64,000 bases of DNA from FEN-33 sp963768775 (GTDB lineage: Archaea > Thermoplasmatota > Thermoplasmata > Methanomassiliicoccales > UBA472). Below the pieces are notes generated by a model, which made no database searches, was not told the origin of the DNA, and saw only the letters and a program-made list of their open reading frames with translations. The position numbers and the translations under genes were made by a program. The stretch is from the NCBI GenBank assembly GCA_963768775.1, contig CAVYIY010000006.1, forward strand, positions 682,001-746,000. Direction: 5' to 3'. This document shows, in pieces, positions 47,152-55,274 of the stretch (positions are counted from its first letter, which is position 1; the number at the start of each line of letters is the position of its first letter).

Positions 47152-48420
47152 TCAGTTCACCTCCCGCACGCTCTTCGCCGCCACGAAGGACGTCAGCAGC
47201 GAGCCGCCCAGCCCTACCCCGGTGGGGAAGGAGAACCCGGCCAAGGCAGCGCCGGCCCCGAAAGCATTGCGCAGGGGCCTACCCTCCTTGGATATCAGGC
47301 GCATGTCGTTGCCCACCAGGTACCCGGTCTCCTCTGCCGCCTCCGCCATCCCCGCTCCCTTGATCTCGTCAGCGTGGGGAGGGAAGGTCGCCACCTTCAG
47401 GACGTCGAAGGGGTCGACTATCTCCCTGCCCTTTATCGCCAACCCCCCGCCGATGACGTCTCCCGTAGCGATGATGATGGAATTGAAATGATACAATCTG
47501 CGCCTGGTCCTGGAACTAATGATGGCTCCGGTGACGAAATCGTCCTCAATCTGCAACTTCACGGCGGTGCGCCCCTTGAGCATGCGGCATCCTTCCGTCT
47601 GCGCCGCCCGCTCCATCGCCCCTTGCAGCCTTTGGCCAGGCAAGGAGAGCGGGGTCACCGCCTCGAACGCGTTGCGGCCGCTCTTCTGCCTCAATGCGGT
47701 CATGCGGCTGGAGTAATTGGAGAGCGGGAATAACGGAGGAATCATCACGTTCTCCTCGTCCAGATCCTTGATCGTTGTGATCAGTTGCTCGAACGCCTCT
47801 TCCGACCGGAAGGTTTCGGCGATCTCGCCTGGGTTGCAGTTCCTCCTTCCCTTCAAGGCTTTGATGCTCACCCAATGGGAGGTCACCCTCAATCGCCATC
47901 GCTTTGCGTCGATCAGCCTAGGGACCAGGTCGGCATCCAAATCGAGGCCGCCCGCTATCCCCAGGACCGCGAGCTTCGACCCCATCATCCGGTCCAGCCG
48001 GCCGTTCAAGGTATGCACTGGAGCGGAGGAGCAGGTGTATTCCGTGCCCATGTTCGTCAGCAGCGGATGCTGACGGAACAGGTCATCGGACATGTCCAAT
48101 CCCTGGTCGGCCAGGGCCCGGAAGAACATCCGGGACATCTCTGGCAAAAGCGTCTCCAGGTTCATGGCGCTCCGTTCGATGATGCTGCTGAAGGGATGCA
48201 CCGAACGGGCCAAGGATTCGAGGTTGATCCTGCCGCCGCTGCCGGTCTCCGCCTCCTGACTGAAAACCGATATGCAACCGGTAGAGAGGGAGGTGGCGCT
48301 GGCCTGGCAGCCGACCACCGCGACGGAATGATCCTTTCCTAGCGAGATCCCCGCCAATAGTCCGGCGGCGCCCTGACCGATGATCAGGACGTCCACCCTG
48401 GCCGCGGGCATGTCTTTCAT
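47152..48420 (-). CDS. glpB: GlpB-like flavoprotein subunit of anaerobic glycerol-3-phosphate dehydrogenase
   Basis: This 422-aa protein has an N-terminal FAD-binding loop (DVLIIGQGAAGLLAGISLG) and a C-terminal family segment FSFPTGVGLGGSLLTS. It is intact and of normal length. ATG 48420 overlaps the glpA stop (ATGA), and the glpC start follows directly. GlpB links the catalytic subunit to GlpC. Confidence 0.85.
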   Translation of the reverse strand: MKDMPAARVDVLIIGQGAAGLLAGISLGKDHSVAVVGCQASATSLSTGCISVFSQEAETGSGGRINLESLARSVHPFSSIIERSAMNLETLLPEMSRMFFRALADQGLDMSDDLFRQHPLLTNMGTEYTCSSAPVHTLNGRLDRMMGSKLAVLGIAGGLDLDADLVPRLIDAKRWRLRVTSHWVSIKALKGRRNCNPGEIAETFRSEEAFEQLITTIKDLDEENVMIPPLFPLSNYSSRMTALRQKSGRNAFEAVTPLSLPGQRLQGAMERAAQTEGCRMLKGRTAVKLQIEDDFVTGAIISSRTRRRLYHFNSIIIATGDVIGGGLAIKGREIVDPFDVLKVATFPPHADEIKGAGMAEAAEETGYLVGNDMRLISKEGRPLRNAFGAGAALAGFSFPTGVGLGGSLLTSFVAAKSVREVN

Positions 48421-50004
48421 TTGCCCGCCCCCCTTTCCAGATGATAGGTGCCTTGGAGCAGGTAGGACCTGAATATCTCCTGCCGCAGCTGCTCTCCCTC
48501 CAGCACCGGCTCGATCCCGCTCCGACGCTCCGCCAGGAAATCCTCCAACAGCTTCCTGGCAGGCTCGTTGTGCCCCACTTTCAACGCGGCCGAGAGGATC
48601 CTGAAAGCGCAGAGGCTGGACTGGCAATAGCCCATGCCCGCCCGCGTCCGGCGCATCAGGTCCGATAGCGTCCGCACGTCTGGATGAGCGGAGAAATAGG
48701 ATATCTCGCCCCGGAGCACCTCCTCGCAGTCGCAAACCCTCTCCAACCCGCGGTGCGATCGGCAATGATCGGCAACCATCGGCTGCAGCGGCCCATATTT
48801 CCTGCGCATACGTTCCAGAGCCCGCTGCGGGATCGCACCGCCCCTGACATCTTCGCTCGATCTCAGGAGCGGCTCCTTCGCCGTTGTGCAGAGAGCTCTG
48901 TCGCCAAGCAGATCTGCCACCGCGTCGACCGCCTTCTCCGCCATGAGGCGATAGGTGGTCAGCTTGCCTCCCACCAGGCTTATCATATTGTCCAGGCCGT
49001 CCGAGCTATGGTCGATGATGGAGAAGGAGCGCGAAGCATCCCTTCCCTGGCCGCCACCCCCTACCAACGGGCGCAGCCTGGCATAAGCCCTGACCATCCG
49101 GCAGCTTTCGAGCGCCGGCAGCATGAGCGAGCACTCCTTCCGCAGCGAGAGCGACCTCGCCCTCCGAGGCTTTCACTCTCCCCGTGTCCGAATAAGCAAT
49201 GGAAGTCGTCCCCAGGAGCGTGGTCGAGTGGCTCGGCACGATGATGTCCCCGTCGGCCGGCATTCGCAATCGGTTGATCAGCCCCCGGGACTGCCGGCCG
49301 TCGACCACGACCATCGATCCCTTGTCCAATGCGAGCGGGAGCGATGCCTGCGCCATCGAGGCCACTCTGGCGGACCAGGCCCCGGCAGCATTGACGACGA
49401 TCTCGGGCTTGAGCCGCTTCAGTTCGCCGGAGAAGGCGTCCTGATAAGTCACCTCCTCTAACGTCCCTCTGACTCGCCTCATCCTGACCACACGCTGATA
49501 GTTGAGGGCCTTGGCGCCAGCCCGACGAGCGGACTCGATGTTGCTCAGCGTCAGAGAGAAAGAATCGACGGATGCATCATTCACCGAAGCGGCTGACTCT
49601 ATCCGGTTGGAAAGACCGGGTTCGCGCCGCAACGCCTCCTTGATATCAAGAGTCTCAACGGCGATGCCCGCCTTGCCGCAGCCTTTCAAGAACTCATCCC
49701 GATAATCGGGCTCGTCCCCCGGGAGGGAGACGAACAGGCCCCCGCAGTCATCGATGCAATGCCCTGCGATGGAGCGAACGATCTGGGATTCCGTGGCGCA
49801 CTCCTTGGCCGAGACAGGGTCCTTGACCGCATAGCGTGCCCCGCTGTGCAGCATGCCCTGATTCCCGCCTGAGGCGCCGGTGCAGAAGTCCGCCTGCTCC
49901 AGCAGCAAGGCGTCGATCCCCCTCAGTGCCAAGTCCCGCAGGATGCCCGCCCCCACCGCACCCCCGCCGATCACCAGAACCTGTACGCGCGCCAATATCC
50001 TCAC
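48417..50004 (-). CDS. glpA: Glycerol-3-phosphate dehydrogenase FAD subunit GlpA, frameshifted
   Basis: The catalytic subunit oxidises sn-glycerol-3-phosphate to DHAP. The start is GTG 50004, with the FAD loop VLVIGGGAVGAGILRDLALRG. The C-terminal part has GGKLTTYRLMAEKAVD and a Cys cluster like the BFD-type domain of E. coli GlpA (CDCEE, GMGYCQSSLC). A single extra base near 49137 (GAA-g-GAG on the coding strand) shifts the frame; removing it joins ALAAE to ECSLMLPALES and gives 528 aa. Archaeal lipids use the opposite enantiomer, so this set more likely serves glycerol or bacterial-lipid breakdown. Confidence 0.85.
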
Positions 50005-50106
50005 TCGTTTCTATGCTACATTACCGAGACTGAGCCCAAGCTTAAGATTGTATCGCAAAATGAAAAGCCGGAAAATGCCTCTGGCAAGCAAGACATTATT
50101 GGGAAG

Positions 50107-50181
50107 TAGCGGGGGGTCGATTTGAACGACCGGTCTCCGGGTTATGAGCCCGACGGGATGTCCTGGCTACCCCACCCCGCT
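50107..50181 (-). tRNA. Initiator tRNA-Met (CAT)
   Basis: The minus strand folds with acceptor stem AGCGGGG/CCCCGCT, T-arm GTCG-TTCAAAT-CGAC and anticodon loop CTCATAA with anticodon CAT. The first base pair A1-T72 and the GGG/CCC run in the anticodon stem are hallmarks of archaeal initiator tRNA. The discriminator is A and CCA is not encoded. Confidence 0.93.
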
Positions 50182-50208
50182 TGTGGAAAACTCCTAACAA
50201 TGAGGCCT

Positions 50209-50218
50209 TAGATAAAGG
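50209..50218 (-). promoter_or_regulatory. TATA box of initiator tRNA
   Basis: The minus strand reads CCTTTATCTA, centred about 33 bases before the tRNA 5' end. The mobile element's target duplication begins 5 bases further upstream, in the BRE region. Confidence 0.5.
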
Positions 50219-50222
50219 TTTG

Positions 50223-50231
50223 TACCGGCTC
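50223..50231. repeat. Target-site duplication, left copy
   Basis: TACCGGCTC directly abuts the left inverted repeat and is repeated exactly at 51205-51213 abutting the right one. The right copy includes the first part of the SCP2 stop codon. Confidence 0.9.
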
Positions 50232-50248
50232 GGCTTTGCACCTGAAGT
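50232..50248 (+). repeat. Left terminal inverted repeat
   Basis: GGCTTTGCACCTGAAGT. It pairs with 51188-51204 with one mismatch (T/A at the twelfth base). It contains one copy of the internal 12-bp motif. Confidence 0.85.
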
Positions 50249-50262
50249 GGCTGTCCGCATGG

Positions 50263-50294
50263 ACTTTAGGTGCAGACGGAGGACTTTAGGTGCA
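50263..50294 (+). repeat. Tandem pair of 12-bp motif, left subterminal
   Basis: ACTTTAGGTGCA occurs at 50263-50274 and again at 50283-50294, exactly 20 bases apart, both preceded by GG. Confidence 0.8.
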
Positions 50295-50455
50295 AGCCAC
50301 CAAATCGAAGCAAGGTTTATGACACGTCACGAAGGCGGCGCTGAGCGCCCGCGGATGACCAGCGAGGCGCAGCCGAGCGATCGCAACAACCGTGACAATA
50401 AGGATTGCCAGGTTCAGGCGGTTGTTGGGCAGTCGCAGAAGTCCGAGCGAGCCGG

Positions 50456-50983
50456 TCAGCAATCGAATAAGGACCAGCACTTCTCATTGCGCAACCTCTG
50501 GTCGTCGAGCACGAGTTCTCGGATCTCGCTGGGAAGCTGCGCACGCTGCCACTGGCACTCCAGGCGACCAGCCTCCTCATGCTCATCTTCAGGAGTCGCC
50601 GCGCGTGCGGCTCTGATCGCATAGGCGGCTGCACCCAGTTCGTGAGCTGCAACATGAGCCACCGCTACGGCGTGAGCGGCTGCTCGAGCCGCTTCCTTCG
50701 CAGCCCCGAACGCCTCTCTGGCCGCAGCGTGTGCTGCAAAGGCGGCCGTGCGGGCTTGAGTCATCGTAATCTCACCCCGCGCCCAAGCGCGCGCCTGTTC
50801 AATCGCTCGGCGCGGACGGCCGTCACCGGGTTGCGTTTGCTCGAAGAGGTGCAGGACGTGCTGCGCGCAATCGGCCGCCCACAATGCAAGAAGGCGATGA
50901 TCGGCATCCTGTAGACTGCCGCCGCGACGTACGGTAACAAGCCTGGGGTCTCGGCTCCTAGTGAAGATGATTCGTCTGTCCAT
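50456..50983 (-). CDS. Putative immunity protein family (horizontally acquired cargo)
   Basis: This 175-aa Ala-rich helical protein is similar to a bacterial family annotated as putative immunity protein (recognised from memory). Hallmarks are DPRLVTVRRGGSLQDADHRLL near the N-terminus, AVAVAHVAAHELGAAAYAI in the middle and LVLDDQRLRNEKCWSLFDC at the C-terminus. ATG 50983 has a strong AAGGAG ribosome site 6 bases upstream, unlike the leaderless genes around it. The only gene of the mobile element, it points the same way as SCP2 and the tRNA. What toxin, if any, it counters is unknown. Confidence 0.75.
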   Translation of the reverse strand: MDRRIIFTRSRDPRLVTVRRGGSLQDADHRLLALWAADCAQHVLHLFEQTQPGDGRPRRAIEQARAWARGEITMTQARTAAFAAHAAAREAFGAAKEAARAAAHAVAVAHVAAHELGAAAYAIRAARAATPEDEHEEAGRLECQWQRAQLPSEIRELVLDDQRLRNEKCWSLFDC

Positions 50984-51005
50984 TCGCGCTCCTTCTGGCC
51001 ACACG

Positions 51006-51023
51006 CACTACACGGATGTAGTG
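51006..51023. promoter_or_regulatory. Palindrome upstream of the immunity-family gene
   Basis: CACTACA-CGGA-TGTAGTG has perfect 7-bp arms, 23 to 40 bases before the start codon of the cargo gene. The TACA/TGTA half-sites recall operators of BlaI/CopY-type repressors, though the 4-base spacer differs. An operator controlling the cargo is plausible. Confidence 0.5.
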
Positions 51024-51100
51024 ATTCAGATGTGACGCAATTCTACCATTTGATTTTTGGCACCAAATTAGCTTCGCACCTAGGCCCCCTCCTTAGCCAG

Positions 51101-51199
51101 ACTTTCGGTGCAGGGCGGCTTTGCACATTAAGCCCACCTCTGCACCCATAGTTTCGGTGCAAGGCGCGGACTTTGGGTGCAAGAACGACTTCTGGTGCA
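51101..51199 (+). repeat. Cluster of 12-bp motifs, right subterminal
   Basis: Copies lie at 51101-51112 (ACTTTCGGTGCA), 51150-51161 (AGTTTCGGTGCA), 51170-51181 (ACTTTGGGTGCA) and 51188-51199 (ACTTCTGGTGCA, within the end repeat). Weaker opposite copies are at 51122-51133 and 51141-51152. Confidence 0.75.
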
Positions 51200-51204
51200 A
51201 AGCC
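51188..51204 (-). repeat. Right terminal inverted repeat
   Basis: It reads GGCTTTGCACCAGAAGT on the minus strand; see the left copy at 50232. Confidence 0.85.
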
Positions 51205-51213
51205 TACCGGCTC
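51205..51213. repeat. Target-site duplication, right copy
   Basis: TACCGGCTC, identical to 50223-50231; it runs into the SCP2 stop codon at 51212-51214 without changing it. Confidence 0.9.
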
Positions 51214-51544
51214 AGAAGAACTTGCGCAGGCGCATGATGTCCTCCAGGGAGCCCTTCACCCTGATCTTCTTCAAAGCCCACGCCTTCATGATCTTAATTT
51301 CCCGGCAATGGAGCTTCCGGACCGTTTCCTCGTCGGAGATGATGGTTATGTCCGGGCGCTCGATGCAGCCGTCGCACACCCCCGAGACCTTACAGTCCGC
51401 AAGGATGAAGTAGTACTGCTCCGGCCCCAGGTCGACCTGCACCTTCTTCTTGATACCGACCAGCTCCCGGCGCAGGGAGTCGTCGCAGCTGACCTTGGCG
51501 TTGAATTGAGCTACCACGTCATCCAGAACCTGCCTTACTGCCAT
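51212..51544 (-). CDS. SCP2 sterol-binding domain protein
   Basis: This is a 110-aa single SCP2-like fold that binds hydrophobic ligands. It has PEQYYFILADCKVSGVCDGC and a C-terminal half with PDITIISDEETVRKL and the GSLEDIMRLRKFF ending usual for the family. Extra cysteines (CKVSGVCDGC) are notable. The mobile element inserted at its stop codon and left the protein intact. It starts 4 bases after the rnhB stop, so the two share a transcript. Confidence 0.82.
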   Translation of the reverse strand: MAVRQVLDDVVAQFNAKVSCDDSLRRELVGIKKKVQVDLGPEQYYFILADCKVSGVCDGCIERPDITIISDEETVRKLHCREIKIMKAWALKKIRVKGSLEDIMRLRKFF

Positions 51545-51548
51545 CTTT

Positions 51549-52193
51549 TCACTCGTCCCAATCCGTTAGCTTCGCCGTCTTCGCCGCGGAATATGCCCTC
51601 TTCGCCGTCGCCCATGATCGGCGCGTGTATGGCGGGAGACAACCCCTCTCCTTTATCCAGTTTTCCAGGAATGCAATGGTCACCTTGTCGTGCGCGTAGC
51701 CGGTGCCGATCGGCACGCCCACCTCCGCCTCGATATCCCTCACCAGCGCATCCCTCTTGGTCTTTGCGATTATGGATGCCGCGGAGACTACTGGATAGGT
51801 GGAATCGGCCTTGTGCTCGCAGACCAGGCGCGGCTGGTAGCCAAGGTGCCTCATGATCATGCCGCCGAAGCGGCGCTCGTTCGTGTCGCAGGCGTCGACG
51901 AACACCTCCTCCGCCCGGAGCAGGTCGATCAGGCGGGCGAATACCTCAGCCTCAAACCGATTCAGGTGGCCGTCGGTGTTCGCATCGATCTCATGCGGCT
52001 GGACCACCTCGATGCGCACCTCGGCGATCTCCGAGATGCGCAAGGAGAGCGCCTCTCTCTTCTCCGGGGTTAGCTGCTTAGAGTCCCTCACCCTCAGGGT
52101 GCGAAGCTGACCGTCGTCGGCAACCATGACCGCGGCCACGACCATCGGGCCTATGACTGGACCGCGGCCCGCTTCATCCACCCCGCAGAGCAT
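51549..52193 (-). CDS. rnhB: Ribonuclease HII
   Basis: This 214-aa enzyme cuts RNA in RNA-DNA hybrids. It starts MLCGVDEAGRGPVIGPMVVA with the catalytic Asp-Glu pair. It has DSKQLTPEKRE, the Asp in VFVDACDTN and the HKADSTYPVVSAASIIAK block. ATG 52193 is chosen since the signature begins there. Confidence 0.95.
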   Translation of the reverse strand: MLCGVDEAGRGPVIGPMVVAAVMVADDGQLRTLRVRDSKQLTPEKREALSLRISEIAEVRIEVVQPHEIDANTDGHLNRFEAEVFARLIDLLRAEEVFVDACDTNERRFGGMIMRHLGYQPRLVCEHKADSTYPVVSAASIIAKTKRDALVRDIEAEVGVPIGTGYAHDKVTIAFLENWIKERGCLPPYTRRSWATAKRAYSAAKTAKLTDWDE

Positions 52194-52353
52194 ATTGGTT
52201 AATCGAAGGCTCACGTATAATGATTGTTCTGGCCGATCTGGACGACCTACGAGGAATCGCGAGACCAACTACCCCCCAACGTATAATCTACTAGAAAGAT
52301 GGTCAATTCCTTAGGATTTAAAATGGGTCCATCAATCACGTTCGGGAGATGAA

Positions 52354-53223
52354 TTGTTGACAGATGTCCAGGGTCGCAAGTCGTTGAACGGTTTCAAGCT
52401 CACCCGGGTCGGGGTAACGGAGGTCAAGAAGCAGGTCACGGTCCAAAGGAGCTTCGGCACCTCCTGCCTGAACTGTATCATCGACATCTTCGTGGATCTG
52501 CCTTCTACCCAGCGGGGCTCGCACCTGTCCCGCAACCTCGAAGTCATCGCAGAAGTCCTCGATATGAGCGTCGGCAGGCCGGTCAGTGGCTTGGAGGTCT
52601 TGGCGGGGAATATCTGCCAGATGTTATTCGATAGGCACGAGTACGCCTCTTATGCCGAGGTGAATATCGCCGCCGACTATTTCCTCGATCGGTCGGGACC
52701 GAGCGGCAAGGTGAGCAAGGAGCCGTTCAAGCTGATGGCCAACGCGAGCGGGAATCGGGGGAAGGCTCTGAGGAAGATGATCGGGGCCCAGGCGATCGGG
52801 ATGACCGCCTGCCCCTGCGCGATGGAGACCATCCGCGACAGCATCAAGGGAAACGTGGTCATGGACAACGACTTCCCGGTCATATCGCACAACCAGCGCA
52901 ACGTCTCCACCCTGATGATCGAGGTCCCCGGCGTCAATGAGGTCGAGGCGAACGACCTGATCGACATCCTGGAGCAATCGTTCTCGTCGCCCACCTATGA
53001 GATCCTCAAGCGCTCGGACGAGGCGGCCGTTGTGATCAACGCCCATCGCAACCCGAAGTTCGTCGAGGACGTGGTCAGAGACATACTGACAAAGGTGCTG
53101 GAGAAATACCGGAACCTGCCCGACGAGGTGAAGGTCACGGTGAAGAGCGAGAGCGAGGAGTCCATCCACAAGCACAATGCTTTCGCGGAGCGGGTGACGA
53201 CCATGAAGGAGCTGCGCGAGTAG
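52354..53223 (+). CDS. mptA: GTP cyclohydrolase MptA (FolE2-type)
   Basis: This Fe(II)-dependent cyclohydrolase makes 7,8-dihydroneopterin 2',3'-cyclic phosphate, the first step to methanopterin. The 289-aa protein has the metal Cys in MTACPCAMETIRD, an N-terminal GVTEVKKQVTV block and the His/Glu segment SHNQRNVSTLMIEVP. TTG 52354 or 52357 follows GGGAGATGA. Its presence supports a C1 metabolism based on methanopterin. Confidence 0.92.
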   Translation: MLTDVQGRKSLNGFKLTRVGVTEVKKQVTVQRSFGTSCLNCIIDIFVDLPSTQRGSHLSRNLEVIAEVLDMSVGRPVSGLEVLAGNICQMLFDRHEYASYAEVNIAADYFLDRSGPSGKVSKEPFKLMANASGNRGKALRKMIGAQAIGMTACPCAMETIRDSIKGNVVMDNDFPVISHNQRNVSTLMIEVPGVNEVEANDLIDILEQSFSSPTYEILKRSDEAAVVINAHRNPKFVEDVVRDILTKVLEKYRNLPDEVKVTVKSESEESIHKHNAFAERVTTMKELRE

Positions 53224-53241
53224 GCATCGGAGCCTGTTGAC

Positions 53242-53922
53242 ATGCTTGAGGTGCGAGCCGTTGCCTGTGACATCGACGGTACGATAACCGATTCGCGAAG
53301 GCTGATCCAAGTCAATGGTATCGAAGCACTCCGCAAAGTCCAGGAACGCGGGGCGATGGTGATAATCGCCTCGGGAAACGTCCTTCCCGTGGCGTTCGGG
53401 CTTTCAACTTACATCGGAACGAAGGGGCCAGTGATCGCAGAGAACGGCGGACTCGTCTACTATCTGGGAAGAACGTACCAGTTGCAGTCCAATGAGCTGC
53501 CTTTGAAAGCGTATGCCTATCTGAAAGAGGCCATGCCTGAAGTGGAGCGACTGTTCACGGACAATTGGCGCCTGACCGAGGTGGGGCTGAAGCGCTCATT
53601 CGACCTGGAGAGGATCCGCAGCATCCTCGATGGCTGGGGCCTGGAGATCGAGGCCACAGGATTCGCCATCCACATAATGAATAAGGGGCATAGCAAGCTG
53701 GCGGGAGTGGAGAAGGCCTGCGACCTGCTCGGCATCGATAAGGAAGAAGTGGTGGCGATAGGCGATTCTGACAATGATACGAAGATGTTGGCCGGCTGCG
53801 GCTTCGGCATAGCGGTAGGGAACGCTTCGCCCACCGCCAAATCGGCGGCGGACTTCGTGGCCAAGGGGATGCACTCTGACGGAGTGATCGAGGGGCTGCG
53901 CCATTTCGGCCTGCTCGATTAA
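53242..53922 (+). CDS. Phosphoglycolate phosphatase (archaeal HAD type)
   Basis: This 226-aa HAD hydrolase has the nucleophile in VACDIDGTITDSRRL, the second motif IASGN, the Lys in NKGHSKLAGVEKA and the metal-binding GDSDNDTKML. The cap (~80-155) is of the Cof/SPP-like type. Archaeal relatives hydrolyse 2-phosphoglycolate from DNA repair. It follows mptA by 18 bases. Confidence 0.87.
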   Translation: MLEVRAVACDIDGTITDSRRLIQVNGIEALRKVQERGAMVIIASGNVLPVAFGLSTYIGTKGPVIAENGGLVYYLGRTYQLQSNELPLKAYAYLKEAMPEVERLFTDNWRLTEVGLKRSFDLERIRSILDGWGLEIEATGFAIHIMNKGHSKLAGVEKACDLLGIDKEEVVAIGDSDNDTKMLAGCGFGIAVGNASPTAKSAADFVAKGMHSDGVIEGLRHFGLLD

Positions 53923-53932
53923 CTGGCCAAGA

Positions 53933-53942
53933 GATTATTTAG
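53933..53942 (+). promoter_or_regulatory. TATA box of corrinoid methyltransferase gene
   Basis: GATTATTTAG lies about 28 bases before ATG 53966, predicting a leaderless transcript. Confidence 0.5.
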
Positions 53943-53965
53943 TCAAGGCTCGCAATACCTGGCGG

Positions 53966-55006
53966 ATGAATTCGCGCGAGCGCTTCTCTGCCGCTCTGGA
54001 CGGCGATGTGGTCGACCGGGTACCGGTCATGTACCAGCATCTCGGCGGGATGAAGCATGTCCAGCAGGTTGCCGGCATCGCCATCCAAGAGGCGTACTTC
54101 GACCCGAAGAAATTCGCCCAGCTCAGCCTCACCGCTTTGGACGTCTTCGGCTACGACAACGTGATGGCCGGATGGGGCGACCTGTTGATGGAGGCGCAGG
54201 CGTTCGGCGCGAAGCCGACCTTCAGCAACCGCAGCAATTACCCGAGCGGTGAGCCTGCGGCGATAGGCGATATGGAGTCGGTGGAGAAGCTGAGCTCGGT
54301 AGATCCGTTCGACGACCCCACTTGGTCGGTCCCCATCAAAGCGGCGCGGATCATGACGCAGGAGGTGGGGAAGAGCATGATGGTGCTGGGGTGCACCAGC
54401 TCGCCTTTCATTGTGGCATCGGGCATCCTGGGGTACGAGAACCTTATGGTATGGCAGATGCTGCAGCCTGAGGAGCTGGCGAAGCTCCTGGCCAAGGTCG
54501 CCGAAAGCCTGAAGATGCTGGGGGTGCGCCTGGCGAACTATTCCGGACTGGACGCCATCTTCATCAGCGGGGGGCTGGCGGACGAGGAGCAGAACACCCT
54601 GGAGATGTGCCGGCGCTTCGACCTCGAACCGCTCCGCGGCGTCGTCCGAGAATACCACGAGCTCGGCCTGCGCACGATCGTCCACAACTGCTCCTATGCG
54701 CCATTCCTCCGGGAGCAGATTTCTGCGCTCGAACCGACAGCGATCCATTTCTGGGTCGGGGCAAGGGGGGCGATCGAGCAGATCGCCCCGGAGCTGGGAC
54801 GGAGGACGGTGGTTGCCGGGATAGACCATCAGAGCCTCATCTACCAGGGTAGCTTGGACGAGATCGAGGTGGCGGTGGCGAAGGCGATCAAGCAGTTCGG
54901 CGGCCGCAGGACCATCATCGCGCCGGCATGCGAGCTTCCCTCGGACACCCCGGTGGAGAATGCCAGGGAGCTGGTCCGGGTCTGCGAGAGATCCGCCGGC
55001 AAGTGA
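53966..55006 (+). CDS. Methylcobamide:CoM methyltransferase (MtaA/MtbA family)
   Basis: This 346-aa member of the uroporphyrinogen decarboxylase fold family uses zinc to move methyl groups from a corrinoid protein to coenzyme M. The zinc ligands His-x-Cys (IVHNCSYAPF) and a later Cys (APACELP) are present. It starts MNSRERFSAALDGDVVDRVP as the family does. No corrinoid protein or MtaB-type gene is next to it, so its methyl source is not shown. It fits methylotrophic methanogenesis and ties in with the corrinoid cluster at 25-31 kb. Confidence 0.85.
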   Translation: MNSRERFSAALDGDVVDRVPVMYQHLGGMKHVQQVAGIAIQEAYFDPKKFAQLSLTALDVFGYDNVMAGWGDLLMEAQAFGAKPTFSNRSNYPSGEPAAIGDMESVEKLSSVDPFDDPTWSVPIKAARIMTQEVGKSMMVLGCTSSPFIVASGILGYENLMVWQMLQPEELAKLLAKVAESLKMLGVRLANYSGLDAIFISGGLADEEQNTLEMCRRFDLEPLRGVVREYHELGLRTIVHNCSYAPFLREQISALEPTAIHFWVGARGAIEQIAPELGRRTVVAGIDHQSLIYQGSLDEIEVAVAKAIKQFGGRRTIIAPACELPSDTPVENARELVRVCERSAGK

Positions 55007-55066
55007 TGACGTATCTTTCGGTTTGATCGAAGAGAAGTTTCATGAGGCAGCAGGTCAAAGCTATCC

Positions 55067-55252
55067 ATGATGGAACTTGTCGGCCAATGCATGATATGCG
55101 GGAAGCCAGCGTTCAACACCTGCAGCATCTGCGGCAGTCTGGTCTGCGATGAGCACTTCTATCCCCGGACGAGGATGTGCTCCCGCTGCATGTCCTCGAT
55201 CGAAAAGGGCGAGGAGAAGAAGCGCAGCGAGCAGCCGGACCTTTACCGCTGA
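55067..55252 (+). CDS. Small zinc-finger protein
   Basis: This 61-aa protein has CMICGKPAFNTCSICGSLVC, DEH and CSRC, enough ligands for two zinc ions in a B-box/HIT-like cross-brace. A charged tail (KGEEKKRSEQ) follows. It is probably a protein-binding module; no function is recognised. Confidence 0.7.
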   Translation: MMELVGQCMICGKPAFNTCSICGSLVCDEHFYPRTRMCSRCMSSIEKGEEKKRSEQPDLYR

Positions 55253-55274
55253 AGCGGAGACCCACCTGACCGGC

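Larger units (their letters stand above)
50232..51204. mobile_element. Transposase-less mobile element with inverted ends and immunity-type cargo
   Basis: This is a 973-bp unit. The left end (50232-50248, GGCTTTGCACCTGAAGT) and the right end (51188-51204, on the other strand GGCTTTGCACCAGAAGT) match at 16 of 17 bases. The perfect 9-bp duplication TACCGGCTC flanks both ends. Inside are several copies of a 12-bp motif (ACTTTNGGTGCA and its complement) clustered at both ends, and one gene on the minus strand. No transposase or integrase reading frame is present, so it must have been moved by enzymes supplied elsewhere. Bases 50249-50455 and 50984-51187 hold only the repeats and regulatory sequence. 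Confidence 0.85.

Noticed and set aside
50286..50480. Small hydrophobic open frame at the left of the mobile element
   Set aside because: It has no ribosome site, covers subterminal repeats and overlaps the end of the immunity gene; no support as a gene.
50232..51204. Integron cassette or CRISPR array
   Set aside because: The repeats are short, unevenly spaced and in both orientations, with no attC-like fold, no spacers of constant length and no integrase or cas genes.
50107..51213. Classical integrase-type island in the tRNA gene
   Set aside because: The element lies on the 5' side of the tRNA, no part of the tRNA 3' end is duplicated and no integrase exists; the 9-bp duplication points to transposition.
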